A stretch of DNA of 64,000 bases, taken from NCBI RefSeq assembly GCF_014199955.1, contig NZ_JACHOQ010000003.1:434001-498000 (forward strand). The letters run 5' to 3'. Shown here piece by piece: positions 23,245 to 34,754 of this stretch (positions are counted from its first letter, which is position 1; the number at the start of each line of letters is the position of its first letter). The translations under genes were made by a program, and so were the position numbers. The notes below the pieces were generated by a model. The model did no database searches, was not told where the DNA came from, and worked only from the letters and a program-made list of their open reading frames with translations. Source of the DNA: Brevundimonas aurantiaca (GTDB taxonomy: Bacteria > Pseudomonadota > Alphaproteobacteria > Caulobacterales > Caulobacteraceae).

Positions 23245-24480
23245 ATGGTTCAGAACCCGAGGTCCGGAAAGATCACCAAACGCCTGGTCGACGCCCTGAC
23301 GTCTGAAGGGGTGCGCTTCACCCTCTGGGACACGCAGCTCAAGGGTTTCGGGGTGCGCGTCGCCGTCAGCGATACCAAAACCTACGTCGTTCGATACAGG
23401 ACGATCGGCGGCGCTGACCGCCTCCTTCACATCGCTCGCCATGGCGTCGTGACCGCCGAGGAAGCCCGCGAACGAGCGGCCGCTGTACTGGCCGAAGTCG
23501 CGTCAGGTGGTGACCCTCAGGGGACCAAAGTCGAACGACGCGAAGAACTGACCATGTCGGAGCTCTGCGACCTCTACATGAAGGAGGGCGTGACGATGAA
23601 GAAAGCGACGACCCTTCGGATCGATCGCATCCGCATCGCCCGCCACATCAAACCCCGCCTGGGCAAGATGAAGGTCACCGATATCGGCCGAGCGGACATC
23701 GAGCGGCTGATGGTCGATGTCGGGTCGGGACGCATTCGTGGAGAGGCGACGCCGCACACTCGCGGCGGTATTCATGCGGCCTCGCGCACGGTCGGACTGC
23801 TGGGCGGTATCTTCACGTTCGCCGTTGAGCGGGAGTTCGTGAAGACCAACCCCACGCGAGGGGTGAAACGCTACAAGGACAACCGTCGGGACCGCTTCCT
23901 TTCCCCGGCCGAACTGGCCCGGCTCGGCGATGTCCTGGCGGAGCTCGAGAAGCATGGGGGCGATCCGCGCCACATCAACATCATCCGCCTGCTGGCGCTG
24001 ACCGGCGCCCGCAAGAACGAGATCGCCAGGCTCAAGTGGTCGGAGATCGACCGCACCATGGGGATGCTCCGGCTGGAGGATTCCAAGACCGGGGCGAAGG
24101 TGATCCGTCTCGGGAGCGCGGCGCTGAAGCTGATCGAGGGCCTGCTCTCGAACGGGAGCATCTACGTGTTCCCGGATCGGAAGGATCCCAAGCGTCCGAT
24201 CGCCAATCTCGACTGGGCCTGGGTCGGCATCCGCAAACGCGCCGGGATGGAAGACCTGCGGATCCATGACCTTCGGCACAGCTTCGCGAGCGCCGGGCTG
24301 GCCGGCGGCGAAGGGCTTCAGCTCATCGGCAAGCTGCTCGGCCACAGTCACGTCAGCACCACAAGTCGATACGCCCACCTGGCGGACGACCCGGTCCGTG
24401 CCGCCGCCGACAGGATCAGCGAGAGCGTCGCCGCCTCTCTCGCGGGCTGGTCGGTTGAAGACGGACAGACGGCCCATTGA
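23245..24480 (+). CDS. int: tyrosine-type site-specific integrase
   Basis: A 411-residue phage/ICE-type tyrosine recombinase. It has the N-terminal DUF4102-like arm-binding part with TLWDTQLKGFGVRV, the core-binding SAM-like domain in the middle, and a C-terminal catalytic domain. The catalytic residues are seen as TGARKNEI (Arg), HDLRHSFAS (His-x-x-Arg), LLGHSHVSTTSRYAHL (His and nucleophile Tyr). The ATG at 23245 follows GAGGAGAG. It is the first gene of the mobile element and is convergent with the excisionase-like gene; a strong hairpin separates them. Confidence 0.93.
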   Translation: MVQNPRSGKITKRLVDALTSEGVRFTLWDTQLKGFGVRVAVSDTKTYVVRYRTIGGADRLLHIARHGVVTAEEARERAAAVLAEVASGGDPQGTKVERREELTMSELCDLYMKEGVTMKKATTLRIDRIRIARHIKPRLGKMKVTDIGRADIERLMVDVGSGRIRGEATPHTRGGIHAASRTVGLLGGIFTFAVEREFVKTNPTRGVKRYKDNRRDRFLSPAELARLGDVLAELEKHGGDPRHINIIRLLALTGARKNEIARLKWSEIDRTMGMLRLEDSKTGAKVIRLGSAALKLIEGLLSNGSIYVFPDRKDPKRPIANLDWAWVGIRKRAGMEDLRIHDLRHSFASAGLAGGEGLQLIGKLLGHSHVSTTSRYAHLADDPVRAAADRISESVAASLAGWSVEDGQTAH

Positions 24481-24485
24481 AAGAC

Positions 24486-24512
24486 GGCCGCCCGGCGGGT
24501 CGCCGGGCGGCC
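24486..24512. terminator. perfect hairpin between integrase and excisionase-like gene
   Basis: GGCCGCCCGGCG (24486-24497) pairs perfectly with CGCCGGGCGGCC (24501-24512) around a GGT loop, giving a 12-bp G/C stem. It follows the integrase stop by 5 bases and faces the end of the convergent gene, so it can insulate both. There is no T-tract. Confidence 0.7.
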
Positions 24513-24537
24513 GAAGTTGTCGCGATGGACTGGGGAG

Positions 24538-24822
24538 CTAGGCGCCCTCGTGAGCGGCCTCGCCCCAATGTCCGGCCTGGCGAGGCTGGCTCGACGAAGA
24601 CCGGAGGCCCGAGAGCTGGCTGCGCGCCCACTCGTGCAGCAGGCTCTTGGGGTAGTAGGGGGTCCGCCCGAGGTGGGTGCAGGGCGGTCCGTCAGACCGG
24701 GTGCAGAACACCTTCGCCAGTGTCGACGGTGACCGGCGGATGCCCATACGTAGAAGCTCGGTGGACGCTTCCTTGCGGGTCAGCAGCATTTCCTCAGTTC
24801 CGTGAAGATGTAGACCGGCCAT
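24538..24822 (-). CDS. excisionase/AlpA-like DNA-binding protein
   Basis: A 94-residue basic protein. LLTRKEASTELLRMG (about residues 13-27) looks like the N-terminal helix-turn-helix of MerR-like excisionases, followed by LGRTPYYPKSLLHEWA, the expected wing region. GGAAAGGAGCG lies upstream of the ATG at 24822, which is better than a start 14 codons earlier. Location beside the integrase and opposite orientation fit a recombination directionality factor. A LexA-type box lies 129 bases upstream. Confidence 0.6.
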   Translation of the reverse strand: MAGLHLHGTEEMLLTRKEASTELLRMGIRRSPSTLAKVFCTRSDGPPCTHLGRTPYYPKSLLHEWARSQLSGLRSSSSQPRQAGHWGEAAHEGA

Positions 24823-25157
24823 GTGGCGCTCCTTTCCGTCTGAACCAGAACTGCAACCAAGCAAGCATCGACGGAAATAAACCGCAACCGGCGGACGTAG
24901 AGAACTGATGGACGGAATGAATAGGTGACCTGTTCGATCTGTTTCGGCCTGTTCCGATCTGGTTCTGAGTAAGGAAATCGATCACAGCCTTGTGAGATGG
25001 GTCGCTTATGAACTTCGGTTTTTCTTGGATCCCGCGGAGAAGCAAGACATCAAGCGGTGGTGAATGAAGGTGGCCTTGGCGTTGCCCTCGAGTGCGGACA
25101 TAGTCGAGCGGGCTTTTACGCCCATACTGGTGAACCACAGCCGTTCAGGGGAACTGC
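24823..25157. other. 335-base gap with SOS-type box
   Basis: Intergenic DNA between the leftward excisionase-like gene and the rightward gene at 25158. Its only feature seen is a GTTC-N15-GTTC-N7-GTTC pattern near 24932-24965. Promoters of both flanking genes should lie here. No convincing small ORF was found. Confidence 0.5.
24951..24965. promoter_or_regulatory. candidate LexA box upstream of excisionase-like gene
   Basis: GTTC-CGATCTG-GTTC is an exact match to the alphaproteobacterial LexA operator GTTC-N7-GTTC. A further GTTC lies 15 bases before it (24932-24935), the same GTTC-N15-GTTC-N7-GTTC layout as at the imuA promoter (36961-36994). It sits between divergent genes: 129 bases upstream of the excisionase-like start and 192 bases from the gene at 25158. 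Confidence 0.55.
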
Positions 25158-25568
25158 ATGTCTAGCTTCACGGATCGAGCCATGAGCGCCGAGGTATCGC
25201 CCGAGCTTTTTGCGGCGTCGTTGGAAGCCATCGGCGAACTGCCTGCGGATCAACGTGGTTCGTTCGAAGGTCGCGCCTTCCGCCTGTTCAGACTACTCGA
25301 GGAGCGTGACGAAGCGGATGAGGCAGCGCTTAATGCCTTTGCCATTCAGCTTCGGCTGGAGGCGCTCGCGCGGTTGCATGATGATCGTGGTCTGCGAGCC
25401 TGGACGCTTCCGGGGGACGCCGAAGGCGCTGACTACATACATGCCGACGTAGTGGCTGCCGCGGCAGTTGAGCCGCTTCTGGCGATCGATGATCACACAG
25501 TCGGATTCGATCTCGAGTCTTTCCGCGCGCGCGTGCTGGCCGACGCGGCTGTGCGCGGACACGCCTAG
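25158..25568 (+). CDS. hypothetical protein (136 aa)
   Basis: Not recognised. A 136-residue acidic, mostly helical protein with an Ala-rich C-terminal half; its sequence includes ADQRGSFEGRAFRLFRLLEERDE. It has no membrane segment or cysteine motif. The ATG at 25158 has a weak GGGGAAC upstream. It lies in the accessory part of the mobile element and is followed 17 bases later by a second unknown gene on the same strand, so the two may form an operon. Confidence 0.55.
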   Translation: MSSFTDRAMSAEVSPELFAASLEAIGELPADQRGSFEGRAFRLFRLLEERDEADEAALNAFAIQLRLEALARLHDDRGLRAWTLPGDAEGADYIHADVVAAAAVEPLLAIDDHTVGFDLESFRARVLADAAVRGHA

Positions 25569-25585
25569 CCGGGACATCCTTCGTC

Positions 25586-25888
25586 ATGCCAAGGCGCACA
25601 AAGTCACTGAAGCGAGGTGCGGCCGGCGACGCGGCCCCCGCAGGAGATATTGCGACGCGCGCCGGCGTGGTCGCCCAGCGCCTGCTCGCGGAGCGCGGCC
25701 TCCACTATCTCGAGGATATGTTACCCGACGATGCCCGAGAGTTGCTCCGAGCGGCTTGGCGTGAGGCCGCCGAACAGATGTTCGAAGGGCGTGACCTCGA
25801 TGTTGTGCAGGCGGAAATCGACATCATGATCGACAGCCTGGATATGACCGAGCCGCCACCGCCCATGCATCGGTCCGAAATGCACTGA
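25586..25888 (+). CDS. hypothetical protein (100 aa)
   Basis: Not recognised. A 100-residue protein with a basic N-terminus (MPRRTKSLKRGAAG) and an acidic helical remainder (DDARELLRAAWREAAEQMFEGRDLDVV). It ends in a Pro/His-rich tail. It follows the gene at 25158-25568 after 17 bases and is convergent with the PD-(D/E)XK-type gene on the other strand. No function can be inferred. Confidence 0.5.
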   Translation: MPRRTKSLKRGAAGDAAPAGDIATRAGVVAQRLLAERGLHYLEDMLPDDARELLRAAWREAAEQMFEGRDLDVVQAEIDIMIDSLDMTEPPPPMHRSEMH

Positions 25889-25906
25889 CGCCTGCGGCAT
25901 CACCCC

Positions 25907-26815
25907 TCATCGCGGTGGAGAGACGATGACCTTCACGTCAATCAGGCCGGTCCGTGGTTTAGACAGATCGGACTGGAAGCCTGCAGGGTTTTTCAGGTGG
26001 TTGTCGGGATCGTAAACGAGGCAGATGAGCCGGTCGACTTCGCTGTTACCGCCGTAATCGACAAAGTCGTTGGCGAGTTCTTTCTTGATCTTGGTCGTGT
26101 CGGACTTGCGGACGTATTTGAGTTCCACCATCGCCCGCAGCGGTTTGAGAAAGAACTCGCACCTCGACGCGCTGCCGGCGACGGATGGGCTCCATTCCTC
26201 TTCACGCACATCCGGGAAGTAGGCGGCGAGGATCGAGCGGAACAGGTATTGGCAGTCCCACTCGTCCTTGATGGCATAAACCGCTCCACCGTGCGGGTGG
26301 GTCTTCAAAGCAAGGACACTCTCGTGGAAACGGCGGGCAAGTGTGACGATCAGGTCCAGATCCGCGGTTTCGGAACTGACTGTGGCAGCGGGTGGCGAGG
26401 GTTTGCGTGCCAAGGTGTAATCAATGGCTCCGAGAACGTGGAAAACCTGCCGGCGGGCGACGTCGACGATGTGTGGTGCGCCGACGATCTTGTGCTTGAG
26501 TTCGTAGGCGGCCTGCTCCTCGTCGAGGTCGTCGACCATTGCCTGCACGAAAGCCCGGTACGCTACGAGCCCCTGCTCAAATCGCTCAGGTGAGGCGAAC
26601 ATCTCATTTGGGATCCGGACGTCCGCCACAAACTCCTCGGAGTAGTGGTAGAGATTGGAAATGATATCGCGCGATGTGCCATGCCATGGATCCTTCCAGG
26701 ACCCTGGGTAGCCCTTCGCATCTTGCATGGCGCCGCGAAACTCATCGTCGATCGCGATGCGGGCTTTACGAAGATACTCCAGGCTCTCGACTGCCCACTC
26801 CATCTTGTCCATCAA
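25907..26815 (-). CDS. PD-(D/E)XK nuclease-superfamily protein
   Basis: A 302-residue protein. The C-terminal third reads SRCEFFLKPLRAMVELKYVRKSD: the MVELKY stretch is the E-x-K half of a PD-(D/E)XK core, and the ...YGGNSEVDRLICLVYDPDN segment that follows is the next strand and helix. The N-terminal two thirds are helical without a recognised domain. Such proteins occur as restriction-type or defence nucleases in accessory DNA; here it is a lone gene, with no methylase next to it. The target is unknown. Confidence 0.65.
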   Translation of the reverse strand: MMDKMEWAVESLEYLRKARIAIDDEFRGAMQDAKGYPGSWKDPWHGTSRDIISNLYHYSEEFVADVRIPNEMFASPERFEQGLVAYRAFVQAMVDDLDEEQAAYELKHKIVGAPHIVDVARRQVFHVLGAIDYTLARKPSPPAATVSSETADLDLIVTLARRFHESVLALKTHPHGGAVYAIKDEWDCQYLFRSILAAYFPDVREEEWSPSVAGSASRCEFFLKPLRAMVELKYVRKSDTTKIKKELANDFVDYGGNSEVDRLICLVYDPDNHLKNPAGFQSDLSKPRTGLIDVKVIVSPPR

Positions 26816-26895
26816 ATAGCCCCGGGGTTGGTCTCGTCCTTAATGCGGAGCTTTAGGATGCCGTAGGCGGCTGGGAAAGTGGTGCGATCTCATGC

Positions 26896-29800
26896 CTACC
26901 GAAAGTCCCGCGTCCTGACTCGAATGCCCTCGAGCGACAGGTCCGGAATGTAGATGTCCCGGGCCTTGGGTGTCCGGGCGTCCGGCTTACTGCCCCGATA
27001 GACCTCGTCGCCCCGCCCATGCGGCAACCGGAACTCGCCCCTCCGGCCCAGCGACGCCAAGAGGTCCGAGCCGTCGTGCAGCCGCTCGGCGACGATGTGC
27101 ACCACCTCGCCTTCGCGCTGCACCCTGCCGTCGACCACCAGCAGGCTGGCGCCCAGCACCACCCGCCGCTGCTGCTCGTAGAGGCTCGGCCAGATCACTA
27201 GATTGGCCACACCGGTCTCGTCCTCGATGGTGATGAACATCACCCCCTTGGCCGATCCCGGCTTCTGACGGACCAGAACGAGGCCGGCGACCCGGGTCAG
27301 GCGGCGGTCGCGCATGGCCGTCCCGTCGGCGCAGGTCATCACATGCCGGACCTGGAGTTCGTCGCGCAGGAAGGCCAGCGGGTGGTCCCGCAGCGTCACG
27401 CCCACATGGGTGTAGTCCTCCACCACCTCCTGACCGGCGGGCATGGCCGGCAGGGCAGCATCAGGCTCATCCACCTCCGGCACGAGTTCGCCGGCCTCCG
27501 CCGAGGCCGCCGCGAACAGCGGCAGGGGATCGTCGCGGAGCGCCTTGATCGACCACAGGGCGTCGCGGCGGGACAGGCGGAGCCCCTCCAGAAAGGCGTC
27601 GGCCTCGGCCAGTCGCGTCAGGGCCCCGACGGGCGTCATGGCCCGTCGCCACAGATCGTCGATGCCGGCGAAGGGCCGATCCCCGCGGTTCGTCACCAGC
27701 CGGGCCGCGTCCCCGTTGGCCAGGCCCCGCACCATGCGCAGTCCCAGCCGCACCGCGAACCGGTCCTCCCGCTCCGTGGGCTCCAGGGTGCAGTCCCAGC
27801 GACTGGCATTGACGCAGACCGGCCGCACCTCGACCCCGTGCTCGCGGGCGTCCCGCACGATCTGGGCCGGCGCGTAGAACCCCATCGGCTGGGCGTTGAG
27901 CAGGGCGGCGCAGAAGACATCGGGATGCCAGCACTTGAGCCAGGAGGAGGCGTAGGCGATCAGGGCGAACGACGCCGCATGGCTTTCCGGGAAGCCGTAG
28001 GATCCGAAGCCTTCCAGCTGGCTGAAGGTCTTCTCCGCGAACTCGGCCGTATAGCCCCGCTCGACCATCCCTCCGACCAGCTTGTCCTTGAAGTGGCTGA
28101 CCCCGCCGGTGAATTTGAAGGTCGCCATGGCGCGGCGCAGCTGATCGGCTTCCGACGCGGTGAATCCGGCGCATTCGATCGCCACCCGCATCGCCTGCTC
28201 CTGGAACAGGGGCACGCCGAGCGTCTTGCCCAGAACCTCCTCCAGTTCCGGCTTGGGAAAGACGACCGGCTCCTTCCCCTCGCGGCGCCGCAGGTAAGGA
28301 TGGACCATGTCGCCCTGAATGGGGCCCGGTCGCACGATGGCGACCTCGATCACCAGGTCATAGAAGGTGCGCGGCTTGATGCGCGGCAGCATGGCCATCT
28401 GCGCGCGGCTTTCGATCTGGAAGACCCCGAGCGTGTCGGCCTTGCGGATCATGGCGTAGGTCTTGGGATCCTCGGCCGGGATGGAGGCCAGGTCCAGATC
28501 CATGCCCTTGTGATCGCGCAACAGGTCGAGACCGCGCCGCATGCAGCTGAGCATGCCCAGCGCCAGGACATCGACCTTCATGAACTTCAAGGCGTCGATG
28601 TCGTCCTTGTCCCATTCGATCACCTGACGATCCTTCATCGCCGCCGGCTCGATGGGCACGAGATCGTCCAGCCGGTCGTCGGTCAGGACGAACCCGCCGG
28701 GATGCTGGGACAGGTGGCGCGGAAACCCGATCAGCTGTCGTGACAGGTCCAGCGCCAACCTCAGACGCCGGTCCTCCAGATTGAGGTTCAGCTCCTCGGC
28801 GTGCCGATCCTCGACCCCCTCCGACGAATAGCTCCAGACCTGGGACGAGAGGGTCTTGATCAGGTCTTCGGTCAGGCCCAGCGCCTTGCCGACATCGCGC
28901 AGGGCGCCGCGCGAGCGGTAGCGGATGACGGTGGCGCACAGGGCGGACCGGTCCCGCCCATAGGTGTCATAGATCCACTGGATCACCTCCTCGCGGCGCT
29001 CGTGCTCGAAGTCGACGTCGATGTCCGGCGGCTCCTTGCGCTCCTGACTGACGAAGCGTTCGAACAGGAGGTCGTTGCGCCCCGGATCGATGGAGGTGAC
29101 GCCCAGCACGAAGCAGACCGCCGAGTTGGCGGCCGACCCTCGCCCCTGACACAGGATGTCCCGGCTGCGGGCGAAGCGGACGATGGAGTGAACGGTCAGG
29201 AAGTAGGGCGCATAGCCCAGGGTCTCGATCAGTCCGAGCTCGTGTTTCAGCGCCGCCCGCACCTTGTCAGGCAAGCCTTCCGGATACCGGTCCGCCGCCC
29301 CCGCCCAGGTCAGGGCCTCCAGCGCCTCCTGCGGGGTCTGTCCCGCCGCCGCCTCGCGCGGATACTGGTAGGCCAGCTCGTCCAGGCTGAAGCGGCAGAG
29401 ATCGGCGATCTCGACCGTGCGCGCTAGGGCCTCCGGATAGCGCGCGAACAGTCGGTGCATCTCGCCCACCGGCTTCAGGTGCCGGTCGGCCGTCCGGCTC
29501 CGGCGAAAGCCCACGTCGTCGATGGTGCAGCCTTCCCGGATACAGGTGACGACATCCTGCAGGATCCTGCGGTCGGGATGGTGGAACAGAACGTCGTTGG
29601 TCACCACCGTCCGCACCGCCGCGGCCCTCGCGGCTTCGCAGAGCTGATGCAGTCTCATCTGGTCGCGCGGCCGCCGATGCAGGGTCAGGGCCAGATGGGC
29701 GTCGTCGCCGAAGACTTCGACCAGATGCACCAGGTTCCGACGCGCCGCCGTCAGGCCGTCGGGGACCAGCACGGCGATCCATCCTTCGCCCCAAGTCTCC

Positions 29801-30132
29801 AGGTCGTCCCACCCGAGCCGGCATCCGCCCTTGCCCGCCCGCCGCTTGCCCACCGTCAGCAGGCGACAGAGCCGGGCGTAGCCCGCCCGGTCCCGGGGAT
29901 AGACGAGAATCTCCGCCCCATCCTCCAGCACGAGACGGCAGCCCACGATCAGCCGAACCCCGGTCGCCCGCGCTGCCTCGTGCGCCCGGACGATGCCCGC
30001 CAGACTGTTCCGGTCCGTCACCGCCAGCGCGTCGAGCCCACAGGCGGCCGCCTGGGCAAACAGCTCCTCGCAAGAACTCGCCCCTCTCAGGAACGAGAAG
30101 TGGGACGCGCATTGGAGTTCGACGTACGACAT
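26896..30132 (-). CDS. dnaE2: error-prone DNA polymerase III alpha subunit DnaE2
   Basis: DnaE2 is the catalytic subunit of the SOS mutasome that works with ImuA and ImuB in damage-induced mutagenesis. The 1078-residue protein has an N-terminal PHP domain ([16 protein letters not shown]), the polymerase palm with [11 protein letters not shown] and the catalytic [13 protein letters not shown] (about residue 370), a helix-hairpin-helix region and a C-terminal OB fold ([19 protein letters not shown]). A LexA box lies 19 bases upstream of the start. In relatives dnaE2 follows imuB in one operon; here a divergent 4.5-kb module separates them, and dnaE2 has its own SOS operator. Confidence 0.95.
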   Translation of the reverse strand: MSYVELQCASHFSFLRGASSCEELFAQAAACGLDALAVTDRNSLAGIVRAHEAARATGVRLIVGCRLVLEDGAEILVYPRDRAGYARLCRLLTVGKRRAGKGGCRLGWDDLETWGEGWIAVLVPDGLTAARRNLVHLVEVFGDDAHLALTLHRRPRDQMRLHQLCEAARAAAVRTVVTNDVLFHHPDRRILQDVVTCIREGCTIDDVGFRRSRTADRHLKPVGEMHRLFARYPEALARTVEIADLCRFSLDELAYQYPREAAAGQTPQEALEALTWAGAADRYPEGLPDKVRAALKHELGLIETLGYAPYFLTVHSIVRFARSRDILCQGRGSAANSAVCFVLGVTSIDPGRNDLLFERFVSQERKEPPDIDVDFEHERREEVIQWIYDTYGRDRSALCATVIRYRSRGALRDVGKALGLTEDLIKTLSSQVWSYSSEGVEDRHAEELNLNLEDRRLRLALDLSRQLIGFPRHLSQHPGGFVLTDDRLDDLVPIEPAAMKDRQVIEWDKDDIDALKFMKVDVLALGMLSCMRRGLDLLRDHKGMDLDLASIPAEDPKTYAMIRKADTLGVFQIESRAQMAMLPRIKPRTFYDLVIEVAIVRPGPIQGDMVHPYLRRREGKEPVVFPKPELEEVLGKTLGVPLFQEQAMRVAIECAGFTASEADQLRRAMATFKFTGGVSHFKDKLVGGMVERGYTAEFAEKTFSQLEGFGSYGFPESHAASFALIAYASSWLKCWHPDVFCAALLNAQPMGFYAPAQIVRDAREHGVEVRPVCVNASRWDCTLEPTEREDRFAVRLGLRMVRGLANGDAARLVTNRGDRPFAGIDDLWRRAMTPVGALTRLAEADAFLEGLRLSRRDALWSIKALRDDPLPLFAAASAEAGELVPEVDEPDAALPAMPAGQEVVEDYTHVGVTLRDHPLAFLRDELQVRHVMTCADGTAMRDRRLTRVAGLVLVRQKPGSAKGVMFITIEDETGVANLVIWPSLYEQQRRVVLGASLLVVDGRVQREGEVVHIVAERLHDGSDLLASLGRRGEFRLPHGRGDEVYRGSKPDARTPKARDIYIPDLSLEGIRVRTRDFR

Positions 30133-30150
30133 GGGCCCAACGGGAGGTTT

Positions 30151-30165
30151 GTTCCCGTTATGTTC
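30151..30165. promoter_or_regulatory. LexA box upstream of dnaE2
   Basis: GTTC-CCGTTAT-GTTC matches the alphaproteobacterial LexA operator GTTC-N7-GTTC exactly. It lies 19 bases upstream of the dnaE2 start codon, within the 68-base gap to the next gene, so it is probably the SOS operator of dnaE2. Confidence 0.8.
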
Positions 30166-30200
30166 ACATTCTTCGACGCCAGGAAAGCGAGATCACTTTC

Positions 30201-30830
30201 TTATTCAGGGGGCGGTGGCGTGTGACCGAGGGCGATGGCCTTCTTTCGCTGGGCAGGACTAAGCGCTGCCCAGAACCTGTGCACGCGTCCAGTGGGCATC
30301 GACTGTAAATCGTCGATGTGCTGCTGACGTTTGAGCTCGACCTTGAAGAAGCTGGGCTGGTGGTCGATCCCATTGGTCTTCAGACGCCAGAAGACCACGT
30401 TTGCGTATTTCGGCGTCAATGTCCCGTGCCGCTTGTAGTATTCCAACGCGCCTTCAAGGATCGCGTTGTTCTCCGCAGCAGCCAGCTTCTCCAGCGCGGC
30501 GATGCAGGCCTTGAGCTGCATCTCATTGGTCAGTTCGGTCAGTCGCCGCTTGGCCTCCTGTGGCGTCAGTCGGCGTCCTTCCTGGACGATGGCGACGTCG
30601 AACTTCAGAATGCAGTGTGACCCGACCCAAAGGGTCTCGTCGGTCCGCTCGTTGCCGATCTCGAAGTGGTAGCGGAGCCCTTCCTGACCGCAGAGGCGAC
30701 AGGTCTCGACCGGCGCGCCGTGGTCCTCGGTCCGCTCGGTGAACCGCCATTCGCGGAACGCCGCAGGCAGGGTTTTGGCGATGGACAGGGGCAGGATGCT
30801 GTCGCGCACCCGGCTGGTGTAATGCTCCAC
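30201..30830 (-). CDS. zinc-finger-like hypothetical protein (209 aa)
   Basis: Not recognised as a named family. The 209-residue product starts from a GTG (MEHYTSRVRDSILPL) with GAGGG upstream. Cysteines at about residues 44, 47 and 73 with a histidine at 72 (CRLCG and GSHCILKF) look like a small zinc site in a compact N-terminal domain. The rest is charged and helical and ends in a Pro tail (GHTPPPPE). It faces away from the ABC-3C genes and sits between dnaE2 and that module, so it may be its regulator or an accessory part; no direct evidence supports either. Confidence 0.6.
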   Translation of the reverse strand: MEHYTSRVRDSILPLSIAKTLPAAFREWRFTERTEDHGAPVETCRLCGQEGLRYHFEIGNERTDETLWVGSHCILKFDVAIVQEGRRLTPQEAKRRLTELTNEMQLKACIAALEKLAAAENNAILEGALEYYKRHGTLTPKYANVVFWRLKTNGIDHQPSFFKVELKRQQHIDDLQSMPTGRVHRFWAALSPAQRKKAIALGHTPPPPE

Positions 30831-31015
30831 GTCCCTCGCTCCCTTCCGGCCCGATCGATAATCTAGACGTGCAACGCAGACCGACGCTATCCCAACTGTC
30901 GAGGCTGCCGGGATTAAAAAGTCTTCGTTCCAGCCAGCTATTGGCGTTCTTGCAGGAATCCGTACAACTAACCGCTGTCCGGCGAAGCGGAACGCCGTTG
31001 AAGTTAGGGTCGGGG

Positions 31016-32197
31016 TTGGCGGCGATAAACAACACGGCGGCGCCGCAGGCGGCCGGCTACATCCTTCAACTCGAAAGGGCGCTTCACCATCTGGCCCATG
31101 CCGGTGTGGGGGCCGTGATCGCCGTGGAACATCTGGACGACGTGGTCGTCCTCAAGGATGGTAAGGCCGTCGTTCAGGAACAGGACAAGAGCACGGCGAC
31201 GCCCAGCGCCCGATTGCTCTCTGACCGCAGCAAGGCGATCTGGCGCACGCTGGAAATCTGGTTGCTCCAGCAGGAGACGCCTGAGGCGATCGCCTGCGAG
31301 CGATATCTCTTCTTCGTCAATCGGCCTGTGGAGACGGCCATTTCCACCCTCTTGAAGAAGCGCAAGCTTGGCGAGGCGAGCGCGGCGCAGGTGTTGGTCG
31401 CCCTGCGAGCCGAAGGCACGGCGCCGTCCAAGAAAACGACCAAGGTCACACAGGCGCAGGCCTTGATCGACCGGGTGCTACAACGCTCCGACGACGAACT
31501 GCTCGACCTGATCGGACGCATCGAGATCGTCGAGGCCGGCGACCCGGCAGAGGATCGCGCCGCCATGGCGAACGGCCTCGGTTTGAGCCCCAGGGCGAAT
31601 GCGGAGGACATTCTGGACGGCCTGCTCGGATGGCTGACGCGGCTGGTGCGTGAGGAATGGAATGCCGGGCGTCCCGGAATGGTGTCGCGTGCCGCGATTC
31701 TACTCCAGAAGGATGCCCTCCAGGCTCGCCAGGCGCGGAGCCGCCTTCTTCCGAGGGCGGCCTCGGATGTACGGGTGTCCGACGCCGATCGTGCCGGCGC
31801 CTTGTCGCGGACGTTTGTCGAGCACCTCGGCCGGATCGAAGCCCAGGATGAGGATGTTGTCGACGCCGTCGATCATTTCCTGAAGTTCAATGCCGAAAAG
31901 CACCGGCTCGTCATCGAGGGCGAGGTCGCCGACGGGGAATGGCGCGATCGGGGTGACCGCCTGCGCACCCGATGGCAGAATTTGATGCGGCGCCGAACCC
32001 GGGAGATGAAGCCCAAGCCGCCGACGGAGATCGGACAAGCCGTGCTCGCCGACGCCACTTATGATCACCAGGAACCGCTGGATGGTCAGCCCTGCGGCGA
32101 GCTCTACATGACGTCCGGCCACTACCACCGCCTGGCAGACGAGAATCAGGTCTGGTGGGACCCTAACTATTCCCCGGAGCCCTCCGGTGAAGATTGA
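31016..32197 (+). CDS. ABC-three-component system, effector/CTD protein
   Basis: First gene of an ABC-3C conflict system. The N-terminus NNTAAPQAAGYILQLERAL resembles the opening of restriction-endonuclease-like domains of these proteins, and the strand pair VVVLKDGKAVVQEQDK may be the D...QxK half of a PD-(D/E)XK nuclease core. The C-terminal half (from about LSPRANAEDILDGLLGW) should be the shared ABC-3C C-terminal domain. The TTG at 31016 is favoured because the conserved part begins right there; the frame is open from a GTG at 30869. The gene overlaps the next start by 11 bases. Nuclease activity is inferred from the motif only. Confidence 0.7.
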   Translation: MAAINNTAAPQAAGYILQLERALHHLAHAGVGAVIAVEHLDDVVVLKDGKAVVQEQDKSTATPSARLLSDRSKAIWRTLEIWLLQQETPEAIACERYLFFVNRPVETAISTLLKKRKLGEASAAQVLVALRAEGTAPSKKTTKVTQAQALIDRVLQRSDDELLDLIGRIEIVEAGDPAEDRAAMANGLGLSPRANAEDILDGLLGWLTRLVREEWNAGRPGMVSRAAILLQKDALQARQARSRLLPRAASDVRVSDADRAGALSRTFVEHLGRIEAQDEDVVDAVDHFLKFNAEKHRLVIEGEVADGEWRDRGDRLRTRWQNLMRRRTREMKPKPPTEIGQAVLADATYDHQEPLDGQPCGELYMTSGHYHRLADENQVWWDPNYSPEPSGED

Positions 32198-32681
32198 TCA
32201 CGAGGAACTGCTGGCCAGAAACCCGGCTCTGATGGCCAGCGCCTTCTGGCATGTCGCCCAGCGCCACGCCGGCAAAGCCCATGGCGCGCCGCCGATCCTG
32301 CCCATCTTTGTGGTCAGCGCCGCCCTGCTTCTTCACCGCGCGACGGTGGACAAGGTCCACGGCATGAATTTCGACAGCGGGTTCCTCAAAGCCGTCGTGG
32401 AGCGGCCCGACTTGCTCGCCGGCCTGCAACGCCGTGTGGAGGCGCATGCCGACACCGCGCTCAAGGCGCTGCAGGTGGGTGTCGCCTCGGGCCTTCTGAT
32501 CCGCGAAGGCGGAGAAGGCTTTCCTCGCTTCAGGGCGATGAGCGGCGCCGATCTTCCGCAAGCTATCCGGGATCTCGACCCCCCGGTCTCTCACGTCCTG
32601 AGCGCCGCCAAGCGGCTCGGGACCTGGTTCGCCATGGACGGCTTTGAAGCCGCCCAGCGACAGCTGAACATCGAGTTCTGA
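32187..32681 (+). CDS. ABC-three-component system middle component
   Basis: A 164-residue helical protein that links effector and ATPase genes in ABC-3C systems. It begins with a GTG inside the end of the previous gene (11-base overlap) and ends 3 bases before the ATPase start, so all three genes are translationally coupled. Features are the N-terminal NPALMASAFWHVAQRH helix and a C-terminal AAKRLGTWFAMDGFEAAQRQLNIEF, typical of the middle component. No catalytic motif is seen. Confidence 0.8.
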   Translation: MKIDHEELLARNPALMASAFWHVAQRHAGKAHGAPPILPIFVVSAALLLHRATVDKVHGMNFDSGFLKAVVERPDLLAGLQRRVEAHADTALKALQVGVASGLLIREGGEGFPRFRAMSGADLPQAIRDLDPPVSHVLSAAKRLGTWFAMDGFEAAQRQLNIEF

Positions 32682-34742
<2,061 letters not shown>

Positions 34743-34754
34743 CGCGACAATCGA

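Noticed and set aside
30960..31014. LexA-like sites in the ABC-3C promoter
   Set aside because: GTTC words are present but the spacing (15 bases) does not fit GTTC-N7-GTTC.
30869..31015. upstream extension of the ABC-3C effector from GTG 30869
   Set aside because: The extra Leu/Ser/Arg-rich 49 residues lack family similarity and occupy the divergent promoter gap.
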